Assembly: GCA_964406445.1 (NCBI GenBank) | Contig: CAYORU010000001.1 | Location: forward strand, 1-64,000 | Source of the DNA: SG8-30 sp964406445 | GTDB taxonomy: Bacteria; Pseudomonadota; Gammaproteobacteria; Steroidobacterales; Steroidobacteraceae | Direction: 5' to 3' | Length of the DNA stretch: 64,000 nt | In this document: positions 9,279 to 18,462 of the stretch, piece after piece | How positions within the stretch are numbered: position 1 is the stretch's first letter | Layout: every line of letters begins with the position of its first letter | Translations under genes and position numbers: made by a program | The notes under the pieces: generated by a model | What the model saw: only the letters and a program-made list of their open reading frames with translations | What the model was told of the DNA's origin: nothing | Databases searched by the model: none

Positions 9279-10680
9279 GGGAACCTCCAAGAAGGTGATC
9301 GACTCGGCGACCCTTGGGGTCGTAGTCGATGGTGAGCGGTTCGTCGATGTGCACAGCTACTTTGGCGCCGGGTTCGACATAGACCGCGGCGAACGCTTGG
9401 CCGTAGAGCTTGTTGACCCACTGCGACATCTCCTGCACACCGCCAGCCAAAATTCGGCCCATGGCCTCGTTGGCGGTGATACCAACGGTGCCGATGGACC
9501 CGTCGCTACCGATGTAGGACATGCGCCCGCTGTCCGAGTCGATCAACGACGCGGCTCCCGCACCAGCGGCTGTAATCAACGCTTGCGTGCTCAGGTACTG
9601 CTGAGCGTTGCTACGGCGGTCGCCGCTGATACACGGAATGCCGTAGGGATCACTGATCCATCCGAGACCACCTTGGATGCGACCGTCGGTCCGGTTCTGG
9701 CTGCTGCCACGATCAGTCTCCTCGGGCAGCGTGCGGATGGTGCCGTCCTCAAATATGAAAGTGATTGACCGGATCTGCCCGCGCACGCAGGAAAGCGTCC
9801 AGTCGCCCGAGGCCGTGCCACTGACTACCGCGCCGGCCACGTTCGGAAGGTCGATGCCGTTGGCCGTGAGGTTGTCTGGACCGATCACGACCTTGAAGGG
9901 ATACGGGTCGTTCACCGTGCCGTCGATGGGCACGCGCCCGATGAGTGCGGTCATCGCGACCGAACCTATCAGGGTCGAGTTCGACGGCACGGTGTAGACG
10001 GCCTTCAGTGGAGATGTACCCACGGTGCCGCCGGTGGCGCGGCCGAGCGTCTCGGCTGCCGCATCGAGCGTTCCTTCGGCCGGGCCGAAATCGTTGGGGA
10101 AGTTGACGCTGCTGCGGCCGCTGTTCCTGCTCTCGGCGGGTTTGGCGTCGTCGGGCTCAATCCAGCGCACGCCGTCGAGGCCGAAGCGCCGACCATCGCC
10201 TTCCTCCAGTCCGAGGCCGACTGGCAGATCGGCGTGGCTGGCCCGTCCGCCCAGCCCTTGAAGCTGGCGCTGCAGATCCTGCAAGAGCCCTTGCGCCTGC
10301 TGTCGCTCGTTCGCAGCCTGTTCGCGATCCTGACGCAGTTGTGTTCGTTCCGTGTCCAGGGCGCTTTCGATGCGTTGGTCGATCGCGCGTTCGCGCTGAC
10401 GCAGGCGTTCGTTCTCAGTCCGTTGGGCGCGGTTCTCGGTGAGCGCCGTCTGCAATTCGCTGCGCAACTGCCGAACCTGGGCGACCAGCGTAGCTACTGT
10501 GTCGCGGGGCGTATCACCCTCGATTCCAAGCGCCCGCATCTCGTCGGGGCTCAGTTGGCTGCCAGCATCGCGTGCCGTCGAGGGCGCGGCACGGTCGGCG
10601 GAAAACATCCTGACGCCGACGAACACCAACAGTAGGACCATCGGCAGCATCAACCACTTGAGCAGGCCGTTACTGCGCAT
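9259..10680 (-). CDS. Integrating conjugative element protein, TIGR03752 (PFL_4705, TraB/VirB10-like) family
   Basis: A 473-residue protein with an N-terminal membrane anchor (residues about 9-24), a long Gln/Arg/Glu-rich coiled-coil (about 60-140, with repeated QLRQDREQ-type heptads) and a C-terminal beta-rich domain that starts near residue 200 with TSPLKAVYTVPSNSTL. The shape matches TraB/VirB10 proteins, which span the periplasm and link the inner-membrane ATPases to the outer-membrane core. Its start overlaps the TIGR03749 stop by 11 bases. Confidence 0.9.
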   Translation of the reverse strand: MRSNGLLKWLMLPMVLLLVFVGVRMFSADRAAPSTARDAGSQLSPDEMRALGIEGDTPRDTVATLVAQVRQLRSELQTALTENRAQRTENERLRQRERAIDQRIESALDTERTQLRQDREQAANERQQAQGLLQDLQRQLQGLGGRASHADLPVGLGLEEGDGRRFGLDGVRWIEPDDAKPAESRNSGRSSVNFPNDFGPAEGTLDAAAETLGRATGGTVGTSPLKAVYTVPSNSTLIGSVAMTALIGRVPIDGTVNDPYPFKVVIGPDNLTANGIDLPNVAGAVVSGTASGDWTLSCVRGQIRSITFIFEDGTIRTLPEETDRGSSQNRTDGRIQGGLGWISDPYGIPCISGDRRSNAQQYLSTQALITAAGAGAASLIDSDSGRMSYIGSDGSIGTVGITANEAMGRILAGGVQEMSQWVNKLYGQAFAAVYVEPGAKVAVHIDEPLTIDYDPKGRRVDHLLGGSHVSDLD

Positions 10681-11572
10681 CGTCGCCTCCTTGTGCCTGT
10701 CCCGACGCCGCGGCCGGCGTCAGATTGCGCGACGCATCGACGGAGCTGATCACGGGCAACAGCGACTGCGCCAAGCCGCGACCGCGCGTCACCACATACA
10801 CCACGGTTGTGTCGCGCGAATCGCCCGCCGGTCCAAGGTCTGAGTGCTGGAACGTCGCGGCCACGAAATCGCCCTGCAAGGCACGGGGATCGAGGTCGAT
10901 CCAGCGAGCTGATGTGTTGGTCAGGCGGACCGCCGTCACCCACTGATCTTCCAATCGCCACGCGGCCAACGCTTTCGCGCTCACCGGCAGGGTGGGCAGC
11001 AATGTATCCAGCGCCAGGGCACGGCGCAGGCTCACACGCGAGATGCCGTTCACCGCCTCAACGGTGCGCAGCGGTGCGTACAGGTTCTGCGCGGCATAGC
11101 GCGTCAGGACTACCGAACTCGGCGTTTCTCGCGAGGGCCGCACTGCTGCCGTTGCTGGTGCCGACTGTTCCTCTGCACTCGCCTCACCTGCATCCCCATA
11201 GCGCCTCGCACGAGAATCACCCTCGACAATGCGAATGGGCTCCAGCGCCCCATCGCCGGGTTGCGCGGTGATGTCGAGCAGAATGAGTGCGCCTGTATCG
11301 GCGTCCTGCAGTTGCAGCCGCGTCGGTTCGATGGGTTCGCTGGCGCGCAGGTAGACGGCGCCGCCTGTGCTCTGTACGCGAAGACGCTCACCGAGAGAGG
11401 CAGGCACGCCGACGCGCACATTGCGGTCGATGAAGACGACGCGCTCGTGGCCGACGACCAGCGGAACGGCCAGAGGCAACCGCTCCCACCGCATGATCTC
11501 GTCGGCGTGTGCGGGAGGCAGCAGAACCAGCGCGAGGATCGCCAAGGCGAAAGATGGCCGCAGACGATTCAT
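10670..11572 (-). CDS. Integrating conjugative element protein, TIGR03749 (PFL_4704, TraK/VirB9-like) family
   Basis: A 300-residue secreted protein with a clear signal peptide (hydrophobic residues 8-22, cleavage near AHADE). The mature N-terminus has the motif RWERLPLAVPL followed by VGHERVVFIDRNV, typical of the TraK-like secretin-associated family. It probably belongs to the outer-membrane core with the TIGR03751 lipoprotein and the TIGR03752 protein. The start overlaps the TIGR03746 stop by four bases. Confidence 0.9.
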   Translation of the reverse strand: MNRLRPSFALAILALVLLPPAHADEIMRWERLPLAVPLVVGHERVVFIDRNVRVGVPASLGERLRVQSTGGAVYLRASEPIEPTRLQLQDADTGALILLDITAQPGDGALEPIRIVEGDSRARRYGDAGEASAEEQSAPATAAVRPSRETPSSVVLTRYAAQNLYAPLRTVEAVNGISRVSLRRALALDTLLPTLPVSAKALAAWRLEDQWVTAVRLTNTSARWIDLDPRALQGDFVAATFQHSDLGPAGDSRDTTVVYVVTRGRGLAQSLLPVISSVDASRNLTPAAASGQAQGGDDAQ

Positions 11573-12213
11573 GGCGATTCTTCCTGCGGAGGCTCGATGC
11601 GTTGCGGAGCACCGTCGTAGCAGTCGATGACGAGTCCGAAGGGGTTGAGTGCCGGGTCAACGTCCACCCGCGCGACCTTGAGCGGATACCTCACGAAAGC
11701 GCGCTTGACCTGCTCCGAGGCGTAATACTCATCAGCCGTGACATCGAGCGTTACGACCCAATCGCGAGCGGATACCGTCCGCACGCGGCGCGTCGGGCTG
11801 TCGCCATAGCCTCGGCCGGGAATCTCGTAGATGCCACGCACACGCCGCCGCAGTTCTCCGGCGTTGCGACGGAACTCGTAGTCTTGGTGTAAGAACGCCT
11901 GGCAGGCCGGAGTGAAATAGTTGGATAGCGCATGGAGGTTGCGCGGATAGTCGTCCTCGCCATTCGTCGGCCAGCGATTCAGTTGCTGAAAGACGTAGAA
12001 GGCAAAGGCGTAGACGGACTCCGGCGGCACATCCCACCACTTGCGGACGCTGCCGGAGCGTAGGTCCGGCGGCACGTGGATGGTCAGGTCACGCGGCGCC
12101 GCCCACCAACCAAAGCCAAACACCAGGGCGACGACGAACAGCGCACCGGCACTCATGCGCAATGTCTTGATGTGCGCCTGCAGATGCGTGATCTCGTTCT
12201 TGAAGCGACTCAT
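11569..12213 (-). CDS. Integrating conjugative element protein, TIGR03746 (PFL_4703, TraE/VirB8-like) family
   Basis: A 214-residue protein with one N-terminal membrane helix (residues about 21-40) and a periplasmic NTF2-like domain containing the HVPPDLRSG motif, as in TraE/VirB8-like assembly factors. The ATG at 12213 is chosen because AGGAG precedes it and it overlaps the TIGR03750 stop as ATGA. The longer open frame up to 12327 runs over the upstream gene and is unlikely to be translated. Confidence 0.9.
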   Translation of the reverse strand: MSRFKNEITHLQAHIKTLRMSAGALFVVALVFGFGWWAAPRDLTIHVPPDLRSGSVRKWWDVPPESVYAFAFYVFQQLNRWPTNGEDDYPRNLHALSNYFTPACQAFLHQDYEFRRNAGELRRRVRGIYEIPGRGYGDSPTRRVRTVSARDWVVTLDVTADEYYASEQVKRAFVRYPLKVARVDVDPALNPFGLVIDCYDGAPQRIEPPQEESP

Positions 12214-12623
12214 GGTGCTCTCCTGCGCGTCGTCCATCTGCGCGCAGTCCAGTATCCCGAGCGCGTGATCAGGGACTTGCCGCCGGCGAAGGGTGCGAAA
12301 GTCGGGTGGCGAAGCGCGATTCGCCATTGAAGTTGCCGGTACAGCCAGGTGTCAGGGCGTCCGCGCTTGTGTCGTCGTAGCGCGCCGCCGCCGGCAAAGA
12401 CGCCCACGGCGACGGCCACCACGATCAGCGTTGGCAGCATCGCGAGCGTGGATGTCATCCACGCCAGCGGAATGCCCAGCACCATTCCGACCGACGCCGA
12501 CAATCCTGCGCAGACCCACAACTCATCAGCCGTGAGCCCGCGAACAACCACGGGCTGGCGGTTAAGGTGGTGCGGTAGGAAAGTCACCGTGCCGTCGCGC
12601 TGGGTGTCCTGGCTCCCAGGCAT
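12210..12623 (-). CDS. Conjugative transfer region protein, TIGR03750 family
   Basis: A 137-residue inner-membrane protein. The N-terminus has a short cytoplasmic stretch with VTFLPHHLNRQPVVVRGLTADE, then two hydrophobic segments (residues about 47-65 and 72-90), then a basic C-terminal tail with RRHKRGRPDTWLYRQ. This is a TraL-like topology and the order next to TIGR03745 supports the name. The ATG at 12623 has an AGGAGGT sequence upstream; the frame continues further upstream but without a ribosome site and over the next gene. Confidence 0.88.
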   Translation of the reverse strand: MPGSQDTQRDGTVTFLPHHLNRQPVVVRGLTADELWVCAGLSASVGMVLGIPLAWMTSTLAMLPTLIVVAVAVGVFAGGGALRRHKRGRPDTWLYRQLQWRIALRHPTFAPFAGGKSLITRSGYWTARRWTTRRRAP

Positions 12624-12634
12624 AGCCCACCTCC

Positions 12635-13003
12635 TTACAGGATGCCGGTGGCCTCGGTGAGCAGCCAGATACCCACGACCAGGAGGACCGCTCCGACCGC
12701 AACGGTGAGGCCGAACTGCCCCCACGTCTTGCGCCCGGTGTGAATCTCCGAGTACGTGCCATAGGCGTGATAGCAGACGCCGACGAACATCACGGCGATC
12801 ACGAGCAGCGCGACGAGCATCACGATGTCGTAGCCGTAGTTTCGCAAGGTCTCCATGATGCCGCTGCCGGTGCCGCGAGACGGGTCTTCGATGGTCGGCA
12901 GCCCCTGGGCCTGTACGGTCGGCGACAGATTCACCCCGGCCAGAGCGATCACGGGCAGGAGGGTGCGGCGAGCAAAGTCAGCGGGAGCAAAGCGAAAAGT
13001 CAT
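12635..13003 (-). CDS. Integrating conjugative element protein, TIGR03745 (PFL_4702) family; pilin-like
   Basis: A 122-residue protein with an N-terminal signal segment (cleavage near TVQAQG) and two membrane helices in the mature part (about residues 58-80 and 97-118) joined by a short Tyr/Thr-rich loop with GRKTWGQFG. Small two-helix proteins of this type are the presumed pilin or pilin-like subunits of MPF type-G systems. It lies between TIGR03750 and TIGR03758 in the expected order. Confidence 0.87.
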   Translation of the reverse strand: MTFRFAPADFARRTLLPVIALAGVNLSPTVQAQGLPTIEDPSRGTGSGIMETLRNYGYDIVMLVALLVIAVMFVGVCYHAYGTYSEIHTGRKTWGQFGLTVAVGAVLLVVGIWLLTEATGIL

Positions 13004-13022
13004 GGCGGTTTCCCCATTGGAG

Positions 13023-13256
13023 TTAAGAGAGAAGGAAGAACGTCAACACCACGTACATCGCGATGAATCGCACCGCGACGCCCAGGAACTGGCGCAGAGA
13101 GAGGTGGTCTTCGGCCCAGCCCACATACGCGGTGCGTAGAGCCCAGACTCCCCAGACCAACAGGACGACGAACACGCCGCCCACAAGAACGACGGATACA
13201 TCCGAGACACTGAAGCCGCCGTTGGCTTGGAAGGCGGCGAGCTGGTCGGCGGTCAC
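13023..13256 (-). CDS. Integrating conjugative element protein, TIGR03758 (PFL_4701) family
   Basis: A 77-residue membrane protein with two hydrophobic helices (residues about 19-42 and 60-76) and a short connecting loop containing YVGWAEDHLS. Length and pattern match the TIGR03758 family of small MPF type-G membrane proteins, whose function is unknown. Its start overlaps the RAQPRD gene stop by four bases. Confidence 0.88.
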   Translation of the reverse strand: MTADQLAAFQANGGFSVSDVSVVLVGGVFVVLLVWGVWALRTAYVGWAEDHLSLRQFLGVAVRFIAMYVVLTFFLLS

Positions 13257-13609
13257 GGCGAGTCCTCCTCTGCGGACTCCCGGCGGTAGCCACCGACCAG
13301 CTTCACGGGGTCGCGCGGCTGCGCGCGCTGAGGGCTCAGGTAGTCCTGAATGCCCTCGCGGACACGCTCGATGTCTTCACGCAGCCGCGCGTAGTCGAAG
13401 TGGTAGCGAGACCTGTCTTGGCGGGGCAAGCTGGCGCTGTGTTCGGCCAGGCGATGGAGCATGTCGAGCTGGCGCACGAGGGCTGCAAGCTGCGTCCGCT
13501 CGGAAGCGGTATCGTCGGCAAGCGCGGGCTGAACGCCCGCGAGCACCAGGGCCAGTGCTGGACCCAAGGTGAATCGCTGAACGATTGTCGGCTTGCCAGG
13601 TGTACTCAT
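13253..13609 (-). CDS. RAQPRD family integrative conjugative element protein
   Basis: A 118-residue secreted protein with a signal peptide (cleavage near PALAD). The name-giving RAQPRD hexapeptide is present near residue 98 of the protein, followed by a PVKLVGGYR tail. The middle is helical and charged. The family is a marker of this ICE class; its role in mating is unknown. I use the ATG at 13609 that begins the signal peptide rather than the longer open frame to 13672. The 100-base gap to the next gene upstream holds no clear element. Confidence 0.9.
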   Translation of the reverse strand: MSTPGKPTIVQRFTLGPALALVLAGVQPALADDTASERTQLAALVRQLDMLHRLAEHSASLPRQDRSRYHFDYARLREDIERVREGIQDYLSPQRAQPRDPVKLVGGYRRESAEEDSP

Positions 13610-13709
13610 CTCGCCGTTCCGAAGTCGTGTGAGTGGCGAGATGCTGAGGCGGGAAGGAACCGTGCGCCGCAATCAATGGGAACGGCCGGTCAACCGTATT
13701 TCAGGGCGA

Positions 13710-14459
13710 CTAGAGATACTTCTTGAAGCTACCCGCAGCGATGTCCATGGCGACTCCCAACAGGAACGCGTTCGGCAGCAGAATCAGGATCGGACTCACG
13801 CTGGTCGGCAGCGCCAGATAGATCGCCCATGGGAGCACCACCAGCGGCATCAGAGTCGCTTTGGCGCGGTGGTAGATGAAGCCCGATTCGCGCCCGGCGC
13901 CGAAGCGACGGATGTCACGTCGCACTAGGCCATCGACCAAGCCGACGAAGGCCGCCATCAGGAAAAGCGGCAACGCCAGACACAGCACGAGCACGCGGAC
14001 GAGAAACACGAGCACGGTGTAGGCCGCAGCGATCAGGTAGCTCTCCGACAAGGCATAGAGCTTTCCCACGTAATAGCGGAAGTTCCTCGCCGTCCCCTGG
14101 CCGTCGACGTGGACTCGTGCCGAAGCGTTCTGTACCCAATCGAGCAGCCCACTCTTGACGAAAACCCACTCATACGCGCCCTCGATCAAGCGATGCGCCG
14201 TGCGCCCCGGTTCCTCCACGACGACGCTGCGCGTGAAGTACGTGGAGAGCTGGTCCAGCTCGTAGTGCACCATGTCTTGTGCGTGGTGCCATCCTTGTTC
14301 CGGCCAGAACAGGTGCATCCCAACCCACTCGACTAGAATGCACAGCAACAGCGATCCGCATAGCACGCCGAAGAATCGGAACGGCAAGGTGATGACGCTG
14401 GAGAGAAAGCCGCGTCGCTGGGCCTGCTGGCGTTGCGCGACGACGGCCGGATCGCTCAT
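13710..14459 (-). CDS. Integrating conjugative element membrane protein, TIGR03747 (PFL_4697) family
   Basis: A 249-residue inner-membrane protein with a hydrophobic helix at residues about 22-50 and three or four further helices from about residue 140 to 240, with a basic loop (RRDIRRFG) between them. It is encoded with a four-base overlap after traD. Members of this family accompany the TraD coupling protein in SXT/PFGI-type elements and may stabilise it in the membrane; that role is inferred from position. Confidence 0.88.
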   Translation of the reverse strand: MSDPAVVAQRQQAQRRGFLSSVITLPFRFFGVLCGSLLLCILVEWVGMHLFWPEQGWHHAQDMVHYELDQLSTYFTRSVVVEEPGRTAHRLIEGAYEWVFVKSGLLDWVQNASARVHVDGQGTARNFRYYVGKLYALSESYLIAAAYTVLVFLVRVLVLCLALPLFLMAAFVGLVDGLVRRDIRRFGAGRESGFIYHRAKATLMPLVVLPWAIYLALPTSVSPILILLPNAFLLGVAMDIAAGSFKKYL

Positions 14460-16621
14460 GGCGTCCGATCCTCGTCAGCGGGTGCCGCGGCCATCCCCTT
14501 GAAGTCGTCGAGAAGGCTTGCCGGCAGCGTATCGTTCCGCAGGGTTGGAAGCGCCTGGCTTTCCCACCATTCGCCGGCCTCGACGTAGTGCTGGCGCATG
14601 TAGCCGGCCAGTTCCTGCAGATCCTTGGGCATCGCCTCGTCCGGGTCAGGCGCCGGCAGCGGCATGCGTAGCTTCCACAAATTACCGCCCTCAAGGAGCG
14701 CGAAGGCCTGGCCCTTCGGCAAGTTGACCACATGCGCCGGTTCGATCAGCGGCACGCTGGTTGTGGTGATGCGATCCTGTGTGTTGGACGTGAAGGCAGT
14801 GTTGCCTTGGGGATCGGAGGTGTCCGTGGCGCCGCTGATGATTGCCGTGGTGTAGACCTCGACCTTTGGCAACTGCATCGTCAGCAGCTCGGCGGTGGCC
14901 GTTTCGCGCACCCGCAACATGATCAGGTTGTTGAAATTGCCGATGACCTGCCCGGCCTTGGCACGGCTGCCGATGCGTGCCTCGATGTCGCTGAGCGTCT
15001 GCGTGTACGCCGTGACCTGCACACCTGCACCGCCACCTTTGTTCACCATCGGAATGAACTCGTCGCCCATCAATTCATTGAACTCGTCGGCGTGCACGTT
15101 GATGGGCACTTTGATGCCAAGCGATGCGCCTGGCAGGCCGTCGTCAATACCGAATTTGTAGATGTGGCCTGCGACCGATACCAGATCGGAGAACATGGAG
15201 TTGCCCACGGCCGCGGCGACCTCGGCATCCGATAGCGCATCCAAGCCCACGTAGACCACGGCGCGTTTGCGGATGATCTGCATCCAGTCGAAGATCGGCC
15301 GGGGGTCGCTCAGATCCGAGTAGTTCGGCGCGAGCAGTTCCGCGATCTTTCCCGTGGTTAGTTTCTCCAGAAGCGGCAAGAGGCTCGCAACGATCTTGTC
15401 GAAGTACGTCCGATCGTAACGAACTGCGGAGCGCAATCCATCAAGCACCGGGTCGTAGACCCGAACTTGCGACAGATACTGCTCGATCGCCACCACGCGC
15501 TTTTCGCGTCCGACCATGTGGCGCGGAATGTTTCTGTCGTTCAACCGGCCTTCGACTTGAACGATCGCTTCCCAAGCCTTCGGTTCTGACTTGGCGAAGA
15601 AGTGTTGTGCGTACTCGATAAAGAGCGCGTCGATGTTGACTACATGCCTCTGGATCAGCAGGTAGTCGGGGCGCTGTCCCAGCTCCACGAGCGCGCGGGC
15701 GATGACATTCACAAATCGCCAAGCGAACTCCTTGAACGCCCGACTGTTGCCTTCATCGGCGAGCTGGCCGGCGATGCGGGTGGCGACTTCCGAAATCCGA
15801 CCGAAGCGCCCGACGGCGTTGTAGCGCGCGGAAATGGTGGGCCAGCCGAGATGGAAAACGTAGAACTCGCTTTCGCGCCCGGCATGCTTGGCCTCGACGT
15901 ACACGCGCCGGAGCAAATCTGCGTCGCCCTTGGGATCGAACACGATGCAAACCTCGTGTTCGCCATTCGTCTTGCGCCGAATATCCTGAGCGATGAACAG
16001 CTCCGCCAGCCGCGTTTTGCCGACGCGCGTCGTACCCAAGACCAGCGTGTGTCCGACGCGCTCGCCCAGCGGCAGGGACACCTCGACTTCCTTCAGTTCG
16101 ATACCGTGCAGCCGCGGCAGGCCGCCTACTGGCGGCAGCGGGCGTACCGGATTCAGCGGGCTGTCCCAGGCGGTGACTCGGGGGAATAGAGAAAATGGGA
16201 AAGGCGCGAACTCCAGCCGTTCCTCCATCCGGCGCATGAAGCGGTAGAGGCGCGTCGGTTCGACGTAGCAGCGAAATTCCGGCCGATAGGTCTGCATCAA
16301 GCGGTGGGTGTGGCGCTGGTCCCAGCGAAAGCCGCGACCCAGGAACAGGCGCTGCTGGCTTACGGGCACATCGCGGCTGGCCACGACGTAGCGAGATGTG
16401 CGGCGAATGTTGCGGCGGTAACGCAGGATCGCCCAGGCCTGGCAGAAACGTATGGTTCCGAAACCGAGAAAGGTCAGCGCACCGGCCAGGCCGAGCAGCG
16501 GACTCAGCGCCAACGACCAGGGGGCTACGAGACAGAGCAGCGCGGCGCCGAGGCAGACCGAGACGGTGTACAGCTCAACCGCCGGCCGCAGCAGAACTTC
16601 CACCGAATGCGGCTGGGCCAT
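14456..16621 (-). CDS. traD: Type IV coupling protein TraD (SXT/TOL subfamily, TIGR03743)
   Basis: A 721-residue coupling ATPase that brings relaxase-DNA to the secretion channel. The N-terminus has two membrane helices (residues about 18-62). The Walker A motif GTTRVGKT is at residues 196-203, and the VFDPKGD segment follows at about 222. The C-terminus carries the SXT-type tail with EAMPKDLQELAGYMR. Length is normal for the subfamily. It starts one base after the TIGR03765 gene stop. The partner relaxase is not in this window and would be expected to the left. Confidence 0.94.
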   Translation of the reverse strand: MAQPHSVEVLLRPAVELYTVSVCLGAALLCLVAPWSLALSPLLGLAGALTFLGFGTIRFCQAWAILRYRRNIRRTSRYVVASRDVPVSQQRLFLGRGFRWDQRHTHRLMQTYRPEFRCYVEPTRLYRFMRRMEERLEFAPFPFSLFPRVTAWDSPLNPVRPLPPVGGLPRLHGIELKEVEVSLPLGERVGHTLVLGTTRVGKTRLAELFIAQDIRRKTNGEHEVCIVFDPKGDADLLRRVYVEAKHAGRESEFYVFHLGWPTISARYNAVGRFGRISEVATRIAGQLADEGNSRAFKEFAWRFVNVIARALVELGQRPDYLLIQRHVVNIDALFIEYAQHFFAKSEPKAWEAIVQVEGRLNDRNIPRHMVGREKRVVAIEQYLSQVRVYDPVLDGLRSAVRYDRTYFDKIVASLLPLLEKLTTGKIAELLAPNYSDLSDPRPIFDWMQIIRKRAVVYVGLDALSDAEVAAAVGNSMFSDLVSVAGHIYKFGIDDGLPGASLGIKVPINVHADEFNELMGDEFIPMVNKGGGAGVQVTAYTQTLSDIEARIGSRAKAGQVIGNFNNLIMLRVRETATAELLTMQLPKVEVYTTAIISGATDTSDPQGNTAFTSNTQDRITTTSVPLIEPAHVVNLPKGQAFALLEGGNLWKLRMPLPAPDPDEAMPKDLQELAGYMRQHYVEAGEWWESQALPTLRNDTLPASLLDDFKGMAAAPADEDRTP

Positions 16622-16622
16622 G

Positions 16623-17159
16623 TCACTGCTCGATCCCCGTGGCTGTGACCAGCACCGGGTAGTGGCGGATGCCGAGACGGCGCGCTAGGTCGTCGCCGAC
16701 TACGGGAGACAGAGCCAGACCTGGCCCGAGGCGCCGCAACGCATCCAGCGCAGCCTGCGATTCGACGTTGACCACGAGGCCGATGGCATTGAGCCCGCGC
16801 AGCTTCTCCGCGTTCCGGCGCAGCCAGGCGCGCGAACGCTCGTCGTCGCCGACGAGAAATAGTGGATTCAAGCCTGGCGCTTGAATCACGCGGCGCTCCA
16901 TTGCGCCGGGCGTCAGCAGCGTCGAACGCACCGGCAGCATGGAGGCCTCGGTGTAGCGTTCACCGGGCAACGAAGGCGGCTCGATGCGCGGCAAACGAAG
17001 TTCGCGGCCTGGGTCATTGGGCTGGAGATTCAGCGCCTGGTAGTACGGCAACGCGGATACGCCACCCCGATCCTCGACGACGATCAAGGGCTGGTCTGCG
17101 GCCTGGGCGCAGAGCGCCAGCAGGCTAATCAAAGGCAGCGTGTACAGCGGCGATCTCAC
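16623..17159 (-). CDS. Integrating conjugative element protein, TIGR03765 (PFL_4695) family
   Basis: A 178-residue secreted protein starting at a GTG that overlaps the transglycosylase stop (GTGA). The signal segment (LYTLPLISLLALCAQAAD) is followed by IVVEDRGGVSALPYY, the family hallmark, and ends in IRHYPVLVTATGIEQ, a strand typical of thioredoxin-like TrbC domains. A much longer open frame runs upstream to 17699 but lies over the transglycosylase gene and has no signal peptide of its own, so I reject it. Confidence 0.87.
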   Translation of the reverse strand: MRSPLYTLPLISLLALCAQAADQPLIVVEDRGGVSALPYYQALNLQPNDPGRELRLPRIEPPSLPGERYTEASMLPVRSTLLTPGAMERRVIQAPGLNPLFLVGDDERSRAWLRRNAEKLRGLNAIGLVVNVESQAALDALRRLGPGLALSPVVGDDLARRLGIRHYPVLVTATGIEQ

Positions 17160-17725
17160 GGCGAACGATTCTTTGCGGAAACCGGAACCGGGCTGCCCTC
17201 CACGCGAGCCAAATGCTGATGCACGCTGCGCTGATAGCGGGCGGCCGGCGCACCGCCGGCGGGACGGTGATAGCGCCCGATCGCGAGCAGCCAGTCGCCG
17301 CCGGGCGTGTGGTGCTCGTGCAGGATCGCTGCGGCGAGCGCGAGATTGCGGTACGGGTCCAGTAGGTCGCAGGGGTGATCGAAGCGGTGGGCCTGATAGC
17401 CGACGTTGATCTGGCCGAGGCCCACGTCGATGCGGGTACGCGGCACTTCCCGCAGCGCCCGGCGCAGGTTCGCGCAGGCTGCCTCGCGGGTCTGAAACCG
17501 ACGCGCCTGGCCGGCGACGTTCAAGGTCCACGGCCAAGGAACGAGTCGCCCGCGCAGGGATACGCCACTCTCCTGCAACGCTACCGCGTAGAGCACTGCC
17601 GAAGGGATGCCCGCTTCGCGCGCAGCCAGTTGGTAGGCTGGCGGTGGAACGCTCTGCGCCTCGGCAGATGCCGTCCAGGCGGCGAGACAAAGCAGGCACA
17701 GCGCGACCGTTCGGCGAAATCTCAT
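17156..17725 (-). CDS. Conjugation-associated lytic transglycosylase
   Basis: A 189-residue secreted SLT-type muramidase that opens peptidoglycan for the mating channel. The signal peptide ends near AEAQS. The catalytic Glu is in VALQESG (residue 52), and the conserved GLGQINVGY motif follows at about residue 103. AILHEHH and IGRYHRP complete the fold signature. The ATG at 17725 overlaps the TIGR03759 stop as ATGA and begins the signal peptide; an ATG at 17737 is possible. Confidence 0.92.
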   Translation of the reverse strand: MRFRRTVALCLLCLAAWTASAEAQSVPPPAYQLAAREAGIPSAVLYAVALQESGVSLRGRLVPWPWTLNVAGQARRFQTREAACANLRRALREVPRTRIDVGLGQINVGYQAHRFDHPCDLLDPYRNLALAAAILHEHHTPGGDWLLAIGRYHRPAGGAPAARYQRSVHQHLARVEGSPVPVSAKNRSP

Positions 17726-18453
17726 TGGCGCAGCCATTGCCCGTTGACCTCGCGCACGACGGCGGGCAGTTCGCCTTGCACGCCGATCGACAGCCACCGG
17801 CCGGCGTCGTGGTTCAGCGTGATCGTCCGTGTGCGCACCTTGGCCGGGTCGATGCCAACCTGCGCTGCCCATTGCCGGATGCGGGTATCGTCCTGGCGGC
17901 TTCCGACCATGTAGAGGTCGAAGGCCGTTCCAGCGGCCTGCAACTGCTTGACGCGCTGCTCACAGGGCGGGCATTCCGCCTTGACGAAGACGGCCAGCCG
18001 ACTCGATGCGCCAGATGCCACGTTACTGCCGCTGGCGCCGGCAAGGACGACGGGTTGAAGCGTCGGATGCAGCCGCTTCCAGGCGATGTCGTAGGCCCGC
18101 TGATAGGCCAGCAGCTTCTCGGCGCGGCGCGCCTCGGCCTGCACTTGCAGCTCGGCGTAGCGGCGGCGTTCCTGGTCCGTGCGGGCTTCGATGCCCAGCG
18201 CCGTCAGCGGATCAAGGTTGGGCGAATACACGCCCAACGGCCCTTGCATCAACCGGCGATAGCGCGCCCATTCCTCGGCCTGCAATCCCCAATCGCGCGC
18301 CAGGCTCTCGTCGAGTGCCGCATCGGTGGCAGGCCGGTCCTGGCTCCGAACGATGCGCGACTCAGCAGTGGGCGCGTTCTGCGCCACGGCGGACGTCGCA
18401 ACCGTTGCTGCGATGGTCAACGCCAGGACGAGATACACGAAAGGCGTCTTCAC
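17722..18453 (-). CDS. Integrating conjugative element protein, TIGR03759 (PFL_4693) family
   Basis: A 243-residue secreted protein starting with GTG behind a strong GGGAGGGG ribosome site. After the signal peptide it has SLARDWGLQAEEWARYRRLMQGP, the family hallmark, a helical region, and a C-terminal thioredoxin-like part with a CPPC motif (AECPPCEQRV). The CPPC suggests a redox-active periplasmic protein acting on other T4SS components. It lies between the lytic transglycosylase and an uncharacterised membrane protein. Confidence 0.88.
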   Translation of the reverse strand: MKTPFVYLVLALTIAATVATSAVAQNAPTAESRIVRSQDRPATDAALDESLARDWGLQAEEWARYRRLMQGPLGVYSPNLDPLTALGIEARTDQERRRYAELQVQAEARRAEKLLAYQRAYDIAWKRLHPTLQPVVLAGASGSNVASGASSRLAVFVKAECPPCEQRVKQLQAAGTAFDLYMVGSRQDDTRIRQWAAQVGIDPAKVRTRTITLNHDAGRWLSIGVQGELPAVVREVNGQWLRQ

Positions 18454-18462
18454 AGCCCCTCC

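Noticed and set aside
16623..17699. Full-length 358-codon version of the TIGR03765 gene
   Set aside because: The extra N-terminal 180 codons lie over the transglycosylase gene; the GTG at 17159 starts a proper signal peptide.
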